NCBI GenBank assembly: GCA_031278495.1
Contig: JAITKG010000001.1
Span: 1 to 32,279 of the forward strand
Direction of reading: 5' to 3'
Source: Prevotellaceae bacterium
GTDB lineage: Bacteria > Bacteroidota > Bacteroidia > Bacteroidales > UBA932
DNA: 32,279 nucleotides
In this document: positions 20,802 to 29,228 of the stretch, piece by piece
How positions within the stretch are numbered: the first letter of the stretch is position 1
How the letters are laid out: the number at the start of each line of letters is the position of its first letter
Notes under the pieces: generated by a model
Told to the model about the DNA's origin: nothing
What the model saw: the letters and a program-made list of their open reading frames with translations, nothing else
Database searches by the model: none
Translations under genes and position numbers: made by a program

Positions 20802-22703
20802 ATGATTTTCCTGATGTATCTTTTGAAATCGGGCGTGTGTGCAGCTATCCTCTGGGTAGCTTACTACGCGCTGCTGCGCAAGGAAACGCATTTCGCGTTC
20901 AACCGGTTTTATTTACTGTCGGTCATTCCGCTCAGTAGTATTATCCCATGGCTGCGGTTGCCATTGCTGACGCCGGAAGAACCGTTGCCTCTTATAACGA
21001 TAGGAGAAATTTCTGCCGAACCGCTTGCTGCGCCTGCTACGCAAAGTTTTTCGTTTGCCACGCTGTTACTGGTTATTTATTTTTCAGGCGTTGGCTTTGT
21101 AGCTTTCCGTTTTTGCCGGCAGCTATACCGCATGCACCGCGTTATTGCGGCAAGCCGGTTTTCGGATACTAAAAATTATTCGGCGTTTACTTTTTTCAGG
21201 AAAATTTACATCAATAGAAGCACATTATCTGCCGGCGACTACGAGAAAATCCTGTGGCACGAACAGGTGCACGCCCGCCAATTGCACAGCGTGGATCTGG
21301 TTATTGCACAATTGTTTGTGACGCTTCAATGGTTTAACCCGTTTGCATGGTGTTTGAAAAAATCCATCGTTGCCACGCACGAATACCTTGCGGACGCGCA
21401 GGTATTGGCGCACGGCGTCGACGTCAATATATACCAAAAACTTTTATTCCACCAAACCACCGGCGTACATCCGGAATATGCCAATGGTTTCAGTTATTCA
21501 CTTACTAAAAAACGACTAATTATGATGACAAAAAACAACACAGGCAAATTTTTTGCCTTGAAACTATGTTGCATGCTACCCGCCATTGCCTTGCCGGTAG
21601 CCATGTTTGGACTCTCTACGGCGGATGCAAACCCGCCGGTAAATTTTGAAAAAGCAGCTGTTATGACTACGGCAAATGACACGCTTATTACTACATCAAC
21701 CGATAAGGATGCAAAAAGCGACGGTGTAGTTGTGATTACAATGAAATCGGGGGAAGTAATGGCTTTCGGCAGTAACGAACTGTCATCAATGGAAGCGTTA
21801 GCTCCCGACGATATACAGTCGATAACCGTAAGTAAACCCACTTCTGTGAAGACAACGACCGCCCCTTCCGTCGGTACGGGTAAAATCACAGTTGTAATGA
21901 AATCGGGGGAAACACGCGTCTTCGACGAGAATAATATCCAAGATTTGAATGCGTTTGTTACCGGCGATATACAGTCGATAACCATACAAAAGGATACTGT
22001 GGCGACTAAAAAATCAACATCGATTGAATATGTCCATAATGTCGGACAAATAGACGTTAACCCTGAATTTCCCGGCGGGATAGTCGCACTAATGAAGTTT
22101 ATTCAAGACAACCTGAAATACCCCAAAAAAGCAGCCGACAAAAAAACACAAGGTAGGGTAATCGTACAGTTCACGGTTAAGGCTAACGGCAATATTGATG
22201 ATGTAAAAGTGCTGAAAGGCGCCGATGCACTCTTGGACGAAGAAGCGGTGCGCATAGTAAAGACCATGCCGAAATGGAAGCCCGGCGAACATGAGGGGAA
22301 AGCGGTTGCGGTGAACTATCTTTTGCCCGTCATGTTTCAACTCAATAAAGACAAAGAAGCGGAGACAAAATACTTTAAGGTTTACAAGGTTTATCAAACC
22401 GATGCGGTAGATGAACAACCCCAATATCCCGGCGGAATGAACAATCTCATGGATTTTATTAAAGCCAATTTGAAATATCCCCAAGAAGCCGCCAAACAGA
22501 AAATACAAGGTAGGGTAACCGTACAATTTACTGTTAAAGACAATGGTACAATTGATAATGTAACCGTGCTAAAAAGCGTCAACCCGCTGCTGGATGCGGA
22601 AGCAGTGCGTTTGGTAAAATCCATGCCGAAATGGACGCCCGGTAAACATGAAGGGGAAGCGGTAGCTGTGCAATTTATTTTACCGATAACTTTCCGGCTT
22701 TAG
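20802..22703 (+). CDS. BlaR1-type M56 membrane metallopeptidase fused to two TonB C-terminal domains
   Basis: This 633-residue protein has N-terminal transmembrane segments (residues ~5-20, 35-50, 85-105) around a cytoplasmic M56 protease domain. The zinc motif HEQVH is at 153-157, with HEYLADAQVL further on. A further membrane segment is at ~250-270. Outside the membrane are two copies of a ~38-residue module (VVVITMKSGEVMAF...DIQSITVSK and ITVVMKSGETRVF...DIQSITIQK, ~305-400), then two TonB_C domains (~422-510 and ~540-633), each with a PGG...F(I)...NLKYP start and a MPKWxPGxHEG block. It would sense a signal and inactivate the BlaI repressor encoded 2 bp upstream. A penicillin-binding sensor domain like that of BlaR1 is absent. 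Confidence 0.88.
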   Translation: MIFLMYLLKSGVCAAILWVAYYALLRKETHFAFNRFYLLSVIPLSSIIPWLRLPLLTPEEPLPLITIGEISAEPLAAPATQSFSFATLLLVIYFSGVGFVAFRFCRQLYRMHRVIAASRFSDTKNYSAFTFFRKIYINRSTLSAGDYEKILWHEQVHARQLHSVDLVIAQLFVTLQWFNPFAWCLKKSIVATHEYLADAQVLAHGVDVNIYQKLLFHQTTGVHPEYANGFSYSLTKKRLIMMTKNNTGKFFALKLCCMLPAIALPVAMFGLSTADANPPVNFEKAAVMTTANDTLITTSTDKDAKSDGVVVITMKSGEVMAFGSNELSSMEALAPDDIQSITVSKPTSVKTTTAPSVGTGKITVVMKSGETRVFDENNIQDLNAFVTGDIQSITIQKDTVATKKSTSIEYVHNVGQIDVNPEFPGGIVALMKFIQDNLKYPKKAADKKTQGRVIVQFTVKANGNIDDVKVLKGADALLDEEAVRIVKTMPKWKPGEHEGKAVAVNYLLPVMFQLNKDKEAETKYFKVYKVYQTDAVDEQPQYPGGMNNLMDFIKANLKYPQEAAKQKIQGRVTVQFTVKDNGTIDNVTVLKSVNPLLDAEAVRLVKSMPKWTPGKHEGEAVAVQFILPITFRL

Positions 22704-22747
22704 AAAGACAAAGAAGCGGAAATGGAATAACCGCACGCTGTATGATG

Positions 22748-22783
22748 AAAAACCTGCTTTGATTTTTTTTGAAGCAGGTTTTT
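22748..22783 (+). terminator. Intrinsic terminator after the M56-TonB gene
   Basis: A 12-bp perfect stem (AAAAACCTGCTT at 22748-22759 with AAGCAGGTTTTT at 22772-22783) ends in T residues and follows the stop by 44 nt. Confidence 0.85.
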
Positions 22784-22835
22784 ACCTGTTATTTCGTAAT
22801 TTTATGTATCTTATTATTTGCCATGTCGCTACTGT

Positions 22836-22956
22836 CTGCATTTGAACGACGCCCACTCAGGAAAAGGAAAATCTATTCAAAAACAATATGGCGTGTCCGG
22901 CGTTCCCACTTGCTTCTTCATATCCCCAGAAGGGCAAGCGCATAAACCAGTGGTTT
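22836..22956 (+). pseudogene. Relic of a thioredoxin / TlpA-like protein (C-terminal part)
   Basis: In the frame starting at 22836, codons give HLNDAHSGKGKSIQKQYGVS and then GVPTCFFISPEGQ. The YGVSGVPT block with the cis-proline followed by a FFIxPEG strand is the C-terminal half of the thioredoxin fold as found in TlpA/AhpC-TSA reductases. The stop codon before the frame (22797-22799), the absence of a WCxxC segment and of a start, and the loss of family likeness after about 22950 mark it as a decayed fragment. It lies between the blaI operon terminator and the T9SS promoter. A hairpin at 22909-22938 overlaps it. Chance similarity is possible but the motif run is long. Confidence 0.6.
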
Positions 22957-22959
22957 GTT

Positions 22960-23091
22960 TATGGTGTATACCTATGGCTATGTGTTAAACCTATGTAATA
23001 AAATTTAGTCAAATCTACTGTCATTATTAGCTACATTGACATACCGGAATAGTTCCGGTAATAATTTTTTTTGTTTAAAATAGCATTTTTT
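22960..23091. other. Non-coding stretch before the T9SS promoter
   Basis: AT-rich, with two copies of ACCTATG (~22970 and ~22990) and the inverted repeat at 23042-23060. No gene is supported here. Confidence 0.4.
23042..23068 (+). promoter_or_regulatory. TACCGGAA-TAG-TTCCGGTA dyad with T-rich tail
   Basis: Perfect 8-bp arms with a 3-nt centre are followed by ATAATTTTTTTT. As RNA this could terminate transcription of the decayed gene upstream. As DNA it is a good operator-like dyad 31 bp upstream of the -33 box of the T9SS operon. It resembles the element at 20276. Confidence 0.5.
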
Positions 23092-23123
23092 TTTGCGCAA
23101 TTCGGTTTTATTTAGTTACTTTG
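23092..23123 (+). promoter_or_regulatory. Promoter of the porP-gldKLMN operon (-33 and -7 elements)
   Basis: TTTG at 23092-23095 and TTACTTTG at 23116-23123 have the spacing expected for a Bacteroidota primary-sigma promoter. The -7 element has one mismatch (TT for TA). The ATG is 36 nt further on. Confidence 0.6.
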
Positions 23124-23159
23124 TAAAATTACTTTATATAGAAATTAGGGATAAAGTGC

Positions 23160-24098
23160 ATGATTATTTGGTATAAAATACTTCCGGCAATAGCCATAAT
23201 GGGATTTGCCAATAAAATTCAAGCACAACAAGACGCTCAATTTAATTTATATTTTATGAACCCAACCTTTATAAATCCGGGGTATGCGGGAAATACGCAA
23301 GAAGAAATGTTTTGCGCATCCGGATATAACCGGTTGGAATTACGAGGTTTTGATGAAGCGCCCGTTTCTACCGTTATAAATGTACATGGACCGGTTAATG
23401 TATTTGGAACACGTGGCGGTATTAGCGTTACGTTGCAGAACGAGATGGCGGGTTTCCTGCGCGCGCCGGGCTTAAATTTCGGCTATGCTTACCACCGGGC
23501 GTTGGGCGCCGGGCAAATAGGAGTAGGTATTTCATTGGGCTTTATCGGCAGTTGGTATGCTAACAATTCCTGGAAACTGCCCGACGGGGGAACCGACCCG
23601 GTGGCGCCAAGCCAGGAAAATGCAGGCGTCGCTTTTGATTTGGGAACGGGAGCGTACTATTCCGATTCCCGTTGGTTTGGCGGATTATCATTCACACATC
23701 TCACCAGCCCTAAATTAGGCGTCGACAATAATGCACGCTACCGTCCGGCGTTGTACGTTATGGGCGGGTTTACATTTTTTGCGGACAGCGCCGCATGGAC
23801 GGTAACGCCCATGTTGACGGTTGTGTCCGACTTTACGCAAACAAGTTACAACATCGCTGGCAATGCGATGTATAATAGGAAATATTGGGTGGGCGCCAGC
23901 TACCGTTGGGGACAGGCTATCGCTATAATGGCTGGACTGGAAGTTTTCAGCGGGCTGAAGGTTGCCTATGCTTACGAATATGCTACATCCCGGCTAAGCC
24001 GCTTCAGCAGCGGCACGCATGAGCTGATGTTAAGTTATTCGTTTGCGGTGAAGGCAGTGCGCGGCACACAACGGTACAAAAGTATAAGATATTTGTAA
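23160..24098 (+). CDS. porP: PorP/SprF-family type IX secretion outer-membrane protein
   Basis: This 312-residue protein has a signal peptide (cleavage near KIQAQQ) and opens its mature part with QDAQFNLYFMNPTFINPGYAG, the diagnostic N terminus of PorP/SprF beta-barrels. The remainder alternates aromatic and glycine residues as in a 14-strand-type outer-membrane barrel and ends with an LMLSYSF strand. PorP works with the PorK/PorN ring and PorE on the periplasmic face of the outer membrane. It is the first gene of the T9SS operon and is followed 23 bp later by gldK. The start ATG at 23160 fits the promoter at 23092-23123. Confidence 0.93.
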   Translation: MIIWYKILPAIAIMGFANKIQAQQDAQFNLYFMNPTFINPGYAGNTQEEMFCASGYNRLELRGFDEAPVSTVINVHGPVNVFGTRGGISVTLQNEMAGFLRAPGLNFGYAYHRALGAGQIGVGISLGFIGSWYANNSWKLPDGGTDPVAPSQENAGVAFDLGTGAYYSDSRWFGGLSFTHLTSPKLGVDNNARYRPALYVMGGFTFFADSAAWTVTPMLTVVSDFTQTSYNIAGNAMYNRKYWVGASYRWGQAIAIMAGLEVFSGLKVAYAYEYATSRLSRFSSGTHELMLSYSFAVKAVRGTQRYKSIRYL

Positions 24099-24121
24099 AA
24101 ATTAAAAACACATTAAATTAT

Positions 24122-25462
24122 ATGAATAAATCGCTCTACTTAACTGTGGTTATTATATTATCTCTCTGCCTCTATGGGTGTATGGGGTCTAATTACGGTT
24201 ACACAGGCGAATTGTCGCGTGGAACAAAAGGAAGATCTGCAGCAACGTCGGAAATACCACCCTATGGGATGATATATATTCCTTCCGGACATGTGGTGAT
24301 AGGAAATAACGACCAGGATATTTTGTGGGCTATGAACGCCATTCCACGCACAATCACAGTTAATGCATTTTGGATGGATCAAACGGAAATTACCAACTAT
24401 GAATACCGCCAATTTACAAATTATGTACGGGACTCTATTCTTCGTGCGCTCATAGGCGCCGAAGATGATAACTTTTTTTTACCGGAAGAAGAAGATATGG
24501 ACTATACCGACGAGAAAAGACCATTAAATTGGCGGGCGCGTATAAACCGTAAAAATGAAACACACCGCTCGCTTCTCCGTGAAATAAACTATGCCGGCGA
24601 CGAAGCCATTTCCAGACGGGGAGAAATTGACGTCCGCAAATTGATTTATGAATACTCATGGATTGACTACCAACAAGCCGCTAACGCCCGCTACGATGCG
24701 GAACAGAAAAAATATACCGGTTTTATCATCAATTCACAGGGGGAACGCGAAGAAATTCGCGACCGCAGTTCATTCATCATGAAAGAATCGGTTTATGTAT
24801 ATCCCGACACCTTGTGCTGGATACGCGATTTTGCTTTTTCCTACAACGAACCTTTTGTTACCAGCTATTTTTCCCACGCATCCTACAATGACTATCCGGT
24901 AGTCGGCGTTTCGTGGAAACAGGCTACCGCTTTTTGCTGGTGGCGTACGGAGATGATTTATGCTACCCTTACAAGCAATTATCCTAATCCCTACCGGTTA
25001 CCGAATGAAGCGGAATGGGAATATGCGGCGCGCGGCGGTCTGGAAAGCGAACTGTACCCATGGGGCGGACCGTATGCAACCAATAAAGAAGGCTGCTACT
25101 TGGCAAACTTCAAACCGCAACGCGGAAAATACGAGCTTGACGGCGGAGTTTATACCATGCCCGTAGGATCTTATGAACCGAACGATTACGGGTTATACGA
25201 CATGGCCGGCAATGTGTCTGAATGGACGTCCAATACCTTCGACGAAAATGCATATAGCCAGTACCACGACTTGGAACCGAATTATATGACCAATTCCAAA
25301 AACTCCGACCCGACCGTCTTTAAACGCAAAGTAGTGCGCGGCGGTTCATGGAAAGACATTTCGTATTTCTTACAGTGCGGCACACGCATGTATGAATACC
25401 AGGATTCCACCAAATCATATATTGGATTCCGTTGCGTACGGTCGTACATGGGAACCCCGTAA
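24122..25462 (+). CDS. gldK: T9SS ring lipoprotein GldK/PorK
   Basis: This 446-residue protein has a lipoprotein signal ending in the lipobox LYGC (Cys20). The mature part has the FGE-sulfatase/SUMF1 fold: GMIYIPSGHVVIGNNDQ, then FWMDQTEITNYEYRQF, YPVVGVSWKQATAFCWWR, NPYRLPNEAEWEYAARGG, NDYGLYDMAGNVSEWTSN and RKVVRGGSWKD, with C-terminal GFRCVRS. In GldK this fold is structural rather than catalytic; with GldN it forms the large periplasmic ring of the T9SS. An acidic insertion (residues ~117-130, EEEDMDYTDEKR) is present. Its place between porP and gldL is the standard order. Confidence 0.96.
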   Translation: MNKSLYLTVVIILSLCLYGCMGSNYGYTGELSRGTKGRSAATSEIPPYGMIYIPSGHVVIGNNDQDILWAMNAIPRTITVNAFWMDQTEITNYEYRQFTNYVRDSILRALIGAEDDNFFLPEEEDMDYTDEKRPLNWRARINRKNETHRSLLREINYAGDEAISRRGEIDVRKLIYEYSWIDYQQAANARYDAEQKKYTGFIINSQGEREEIRDRSSFIMKESVYVYPDTLCWIRDFAFSYNEPFVTSYFSHASYNDYPVVGVSWKQATAFCWWRTEMIYATLTSNYPNPYRLPNEAEWEYAARGGLESELYPWGGPYATNKEGCYLANFKPQRGKYELDGGVYTMPVGSYEPNDYGLYDMAGNVSEWTSNTFDENAYSQYHDLEPNYMTNSKNSDPTVFKRKVVRGGSWKDISYFLQCGTRMYEYQDSTKSYIGFRCVRSYMGTP

Positions 25463-25501
25463 ACAATTAAAAACACATAACCACTAACTAATATTTAAAT
25501 T

Positions 25502-26545
25502 ATGGCATTCTTTCAATTCGTAGAAAAAAAAGGTTGGAGAACATTCACAGCCCGCATGTATGGCTGGGGGGCGTCCATGGTTATTATCGGCGCATTGTTT
25601 AAATTGCAGCACTGGCCATTTGCAGGATATATGCTTACTATCGGTATGGGTATTGAGTGCATTATTTTCTTTTTCTCGGCATTCGATCCGCTTCCTATGG
25701 ACTACCACTGGGACACGGTGTTTCCCGAATTAGGGGACGGCTATGGCGCTGCCGACAAGGCGGCAATAAGCGCGCAGAAAAGGAAAAGCTTGGAAATAGA
25801 CGCTGACTCGGCTGATAATCTCAAGAGAAATGTAGAACGTTTTAACCAGTCGCTAAGCAGTCTCGGCGCATTAGCTACGGTTGCCGAAACTTCCAACCGC
25901 TTCGTTGGCGGGTTACAACAGGCGGCAGGCAATATGACTGTCCTTAACCAGACAGCCCATACTTTTGCAGTCGCTTACAACGAAACGGCGCAAACCATTA
26001 TGGCTGGCGGGCAACAGGCGAATGTCAATTTAACGACACTGAATCAAACAACGCAGGCATTTGCCAACGCTTACAATGAAACGGCAAAAACCATTGCGGC
26101 AAGCGGGCAACAGGCGTCTGCAAATTTAACGGCGCTGAGCCAAACCCTTGCCAACGCTTATAACGAAACGGCAAAAACCATTACGGCAGGCGGGCAACAG
26201 GCATCCGCAAATTTAACGGCGCTGAGCCAAACTACCCAAACTTTTGCCAACGTTTACAACGAAACGGCAAAAACCATTACGGCAGGCGGGCAACAGGCGA
26301 ACACTAATTTAGCGGCGCTGAACAAAAATTTACAGGCGGTAAACACTTCCTATGAATTATACATGCAGGAACAAAAAGGATATGTCGAACATAACCAAAA
26401 ACTGCTGGCGGTGATGGACAATTCGGCAAAACAAACCCAGCAGTTCGACCGGCAAATGATTGAACTGAATAAATTGATTGCCGAACTTAACACAGTCTAC
26501 ACATCAGTAGTAAACACGGTAAATACGACTTTGAAAAAAAGATAA
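25502..26545 (+). CDS. gldL: T9SS motor protein GldL/PorL with expanded tandem repeats
   Basis: This 347-residue inner-membrane protein has two transmembrane helices (~19-35 and 41-62). K34, H37 and E52 sit where the charged residues of the proton-driven GldL motor lie. After residue ~65 comes a long cytoplasmic tail with a run of ~32-residue repeats (residues ~143-285) of the form NLTALSQTTQTFANAYNETA followed by KTITAGGQQA. Four good copies occur, one missing four residues, plus a decayed fifth. They are Thr/Asn/Gln/Ala-rich and probably helical. Repeat DNA units are nearly identical, a sign of recent duplication. GldL and GldM form the energy-converting unit of the T9SS; gldM follows 58 bp downstream. 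Confidence 0.95.
   Translation: MAFFQFVEKKGWRTFTARMYGWGASMVIIGALFKLQHWPFAGYMLTIGMGIECIIFFFSAFDPLPMDYHWDTVFPELGDGYGAADKAAISAQKRKSLEIDADSADNLKRNVERFNQSLSSLGALATVAETSNRFVGGLQQAAGNMTVLNQTAHTFAVAYNETAQTIMAGGQQANVNLTTLNQTTQAFANAYNETAKTIAASGQQASANLTALSQTLANAYNETAKTITAGGQQASANLTALSQTTQTFANVYNETAKTITAGGQQANTNLAALNKNLQAVNTSYELYMQEQKGYVEHNQKLLAVMDNSAKQTQQFDRQMIELNKLIAELNTVYTSVVNTVNTTLKKR
25929..26310 (+). repeat. In-frame tandem repeat (~96 bp unit) inside gldL
   Basis: Units begin with GCAAATTTAACGGCGCTGAG-type sequence and end with GGCGGGCAACAGGC. Two neighbouring units around 26110-26290 are almost identical apart from a 12-bp deletion in one. The number of copies could vary between strains by slippage or recombination. 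Confidence 0.8.
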
Positions 26546-26603
26546 TATGCGAACGGTTAGATGATAAAAAATATTTACAAGCTACTTTTTAAATTAAAAA
26601 ATT

Positions 26604-28148
26604 ATGGCAGGCGGTAAACTCACTCCCCGTCAAAAAATGATCAACATGATGTACTTGGTGCTGACAGCCATGTTAGCGCTGAATGTATCTGTTGAAGTGT
26701 TGGACGCATTTGTGCTTATCAACAAAAGCCTCAAGCAAAGTATTGAGACCACCCGCATAAAGAACAAAGCCGAATTGTCGGACTTTGCACGGGCAGCATC
26801 GGAAAATCCCGAAAAAGTGAAGCCTTGGCAAGCCAAAGCCGAAGAAGTACACACAAGAGCCGAAGAATTGTATACCTATATCCAGCACCTGAAAGTGCAA
26901 ATCGTAAAAGCCAGCGACGGGGAAGACGCGCCGGCGCTGGAAGCCGACGGGCTGTCCTTTGATTCGTGGGCTATCGAAGGCAAAGACAATACCGACGTCG
27001 CATCCCGGATTTTACTTGGCGACGGCGATGGGGAAGCGTATACTATCCGCAAAAAAATTACCGACTATAAAGAATTTCTACTCGGCATGTCCGCCGGCAA
27101 TGCAATGGTTACCGAATCCATTCACAATTTATTGCAAACCGACAACCCGCCGGAAGCATCCGACGGCATGCGCCGTACTTGGGAAACCCAATTTGAAAGC
27201 ATCCCGCTGATTTCGGCGATTTCGCTGCTGTCAAAATTCCAGCTTGATATCCTCAATTGCGAAAGCGAAATACTTAACCATTTATCCAGCCAAATTGACG
27301 CGTCCGACTTTAAGTTTTCAAATATCGACGTAGCGATTATTCCGGCTTCCAATTATGTGTTGAAAGGGACGGAATACAGCGCCGAAATATTTTTAGCCGC
27401 TTATGACCCTACGGCGCGCCCCACCCTGCAAATAGGCGGAAAAACATATCAGGCAAACCAGACAGGAAAAATTACTTACAAATACCATGCGCAAACAGTA
27501 GGACCGGTAAACCTGAAAGGCGCTATCGAATTTAACGGACCCGACGGAAAAACAACCCGCCCGGTAACCATCCAGTTTCAGGTGGCGGAACCCAATGTAG
27601 TCGTTTCGCCGACCAAAATGAATGTGGTATACCGCGGCATAGAAAACCCTATCAGCATCTCGCTATCCGGCGTTCCGCCCGAAAAATTGATACCCTCCGT
27701 AACGAATGGCACAATTACGCGCGGCACAAACGAATTTCTCCTCACGCCGGGCAGCGGCAATATTTGCAAGGTTTCTGTAGTATTCGACGGGAAAGACATG
27801 GGCGGCATGTCGTTTCGCGTAAAAAACCTGCCCATTCCTACGCCACGACTGGAAGGCATTACTACGAAAACCGCAACAAAAGGCGACCTGATGGCTTCGC
27901 AGGGAATATTTGCCGAAATGAAAGATTTTGATTTCGATTTAAAATACCGGGTTACTTCCTTCACGGTATCCGCCACTATTCAAGGCTACCTCGAAGAGAA
28001 AACTTCCAGTTCGCAACTGTTCAACGACGAACAAAAACAATTATTCAACCGCGTACGTTCGGGGCAACTCGTGGCGTTTACAAATATAATCGCCAGGGGT
28101 CCTAATGGGGACGTGGAGTTACCCGACCTTACCGTAAAAGTTAGATAA
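26604..28148 (+). CDS. gldM: T9SS motor/stator protein GldM/PorM
   Basis: This 514-residue protein starts with the family signature MAGGKLTPRQKMINMMYLVLTAMLALNVS. This places one transmembrane helix at ~13-33 that packs inside the GldL ring. The rest is periplasmic: a helical domain to ~220 and then three Ig-like domains (~225-320, 325-410, 415-514) that reach to the GldK/GldN ring. The length is normal for the family. It passes proton-driven motion from the inner membrane to the outer part of the secretion system. It is followed 19 bp later by the ATG of gldN. Confidence 0.96.
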   Translation: MAGGKLTPRQKMINMMYLVLTAMLALNVSVEVLDAFVLINKSLKQSIETTRIKNKAELSDFARAASENPEKVKPWQAKAEEVHTRAEELYTYIQHLKVQIVKASDGEDAPALEADGLSFDSWAIEGKDNTDVASRILLGDGDGEAYTIRKKITDYKEFLLGMSAGNAMVTESIHNLLQTDNPPEASDGMRRTWETQFESIPLISAISLLSKFQLDILNCESEILNHLSSQIDASDFKFSNIDVAIIPASNYVLKGTEYSAEIFLAAYDPTARPTLQIGGKTYQANQTGKITYKYHAQTVGPVNLKGAIEFNGPDGKTTRPVTIQFQVAEPNVVVSPTKMNVVYRGIENPISISLSGVPPEKLIPSVTNGTITRGTNEFLLTPGSGNICKVSVVFDGKDMGGMSFRVKNLPIPTPRLEGITTKTATKGDLMASQGIFAEMKDFDFDLKYRVTSFTVSATIQGYLEEKTSSSQLFNDEQKQLFNRVRSGQLVAFTNIIARGPNGDVELPDLTVKVR

Positions 28149-28167
28149 AAATTATTTGTGTACAATT

Positions 28168-29058
28168 ATGAAACATTTTATTACCCTTTCGTTATTCAGT
28201 ATTTTCCTCCTTTCCGGCAGTGGCGCGGCAGCCCAGCAGCAGGTGCAGCAAAAACAAAGCCTGGTGATGGACGGCGCATTCCACCGGGATATCGTACAGG
28301 AAAAAGAACCGTTCCCTTATGCACCTGTTCGCGAATCCGATGTAGTATGGGCGAAGAAAATATGGCGTATTATCGACCTGCGGGAAAAAATCAATTACCC
28401 CCTCTACTATCCGACCGAAGTGATGCAGGGACGGAAAAGTCTGGTGCAAACATTGGTGCAAGCCATACAGTCAGGAAAAATAACCGCCTATGATACCGAC
28501 TCCGACGAATTTACCACCGTATTGGCGCCACAGGCGCTTATCAGCCGCTTTAATGCCGCCGACCGCAAACAGGTAAGACCTAAAATGGACGGCACGGGCG
28601 ACACCACCGTAATCATTCGCGGGCAAATCAACTGGAGCGAAGTACAGGAACTGCTGGTAAAAGAAGAATGGTTCTTCGATACCCGTTACTCGCAAATGTT
28701 TGTACGGGTTATCGGCATTTGCCCTATCCGCGTATATTACCGCCAACTGCGCACGGCAGACGGCGAAGATGAAGAAGGCGAAAAAGTAAAAGCGCGTTTG
28801 TTCTGGGTCTATTATCCCGAAATACGGAAAACTTTGGCGAACACCCTTTGCTTTACCGGCGAAAATGAAATTTCCCAAATGTCCTTCGATGACTTATTCC
28901 TCAAGCGTTATTTCAATTCCTATATCGTAGCGGAATCCAACAACCAAAATAACCGGCTGATAAGCGCCTATACCCGCAACGACTTCGAGATGATGCTGGA
29001 ATCGGCAAAAATCAAAGAAAAATTATTCAACGACGAGCAGGACTTCTGGGAATATTAA
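28168..29058 (+). CDS. gldN: T9SS ring protein GldN/PorN
   Basis: The ATG at 28168 gives 296 residues; an in-frame TTG at 28156 is possible but adds only MCTI ahead of the signal peptide. The signal peptide (KHFITLSLFSIFLLSGSGAAA) is followed by a Gln-rich linker. The mature part has DVVWAKKIWRIIDLREKINYPLYYP, EEWFFDTRYSQMFVRVIGICPI and RLFWVYYPEIRKTL, all typical of GldN. GldN joins the lipoprotein GldK in the periplasmic ring and contacts GldM. It is the last gene of the operon; a large hairpin lies 105-172 bp downstream. Confidence 0.95.
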   Translation: MKHFITLSLFSIFLLSGSGAAAQQQVQQKQSLVMDGAFHRDIVQEKEPFPYAPVRESDVVWAKKIWRIIDLREKINYPLYYPTEVMQGRKSLVQTLVQAIQSGKITAYDTDSDEFTTVLAPQALISRFNAADRKQVRPKMDGTGDTTVIIRGQINWSEVQELLVKEEWFFDTRYSQMFVRVIGICPIRVYYRQLRTADGEDEEGEKVKARLFWVYYPEIRKTLANTLCFTGENEISQMSFDDLFLKRYFNSYIVAESNNQNNRLISAYTRNDFEMMLESAKIKEKLFNDEQDFWEY

Positions 29059-29077
29059 AAGACCCCTTATGAAGCTG

Positions 29078-29105
29078 CGTCAGCCAGTCAGGAATTAGAA
29101 AGGAA
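29078..29105. repeat. CAGCCAGTCAGGAATTAG word tract
   Basis: A short mix of the GC (TCAGCCAG) and AT (GGAATTAG) words also seen at 20123-20155, placed just after gldN. Confidence 0.4.
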
Positions 29106-29162
29106 CAACGCCCCGTTCCCCGTTATGGAATAATGGTACGGGCGATGGGAGCGGAAGGCTGT

Positions 29163-29216
29163 CCGGAAAACAAGCGGCTTTGCCATCTTTTATGGCAAAG
29201 CCGCTACGGTTTCCGG
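29163..29216. terminator. Large two-tier hairpin between convergent gldN and bglX
   Basis: The inner stem is 14 bp and perfect (29173-29186 with 29192-29205, 5-nt loop). An outer 7-bp stem (CCGGAAA at 29163-29169 with TTTCCGG at 29210-29216) closes it across a small bulge. There is no T-run on either strand, so it may act as a two-way transcription barrier or 3'-end stabiliser rather than a simple intrinsic terminator. Confidence 0.6.
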
Positions 29217-29228
29217 TGAAAACGCCGG

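Noticed and set aside
20392..22703. Beta-lactam resistance regulatory locus
   Set aside because: There is no beta-lactamase or PBP gene nearby, and the M56 protein has TonB_C domains instead of a penicillin-binding sensor domain.
22909..22938. Hairpin CTTGC/GCAAG as evidence for a small RNA gene
   Set aside because: It lies inside the thioredoxin relic and no promoter matching TAnnTTTG is seen upstream, so an RNA gene is not supported.
22817..22944. Small 40-codon ORF starting at ATG 22823
   Set aside because: It is in a different frame from the thioredoxin-like fragment and has no family likeness; the relic explains the region better.
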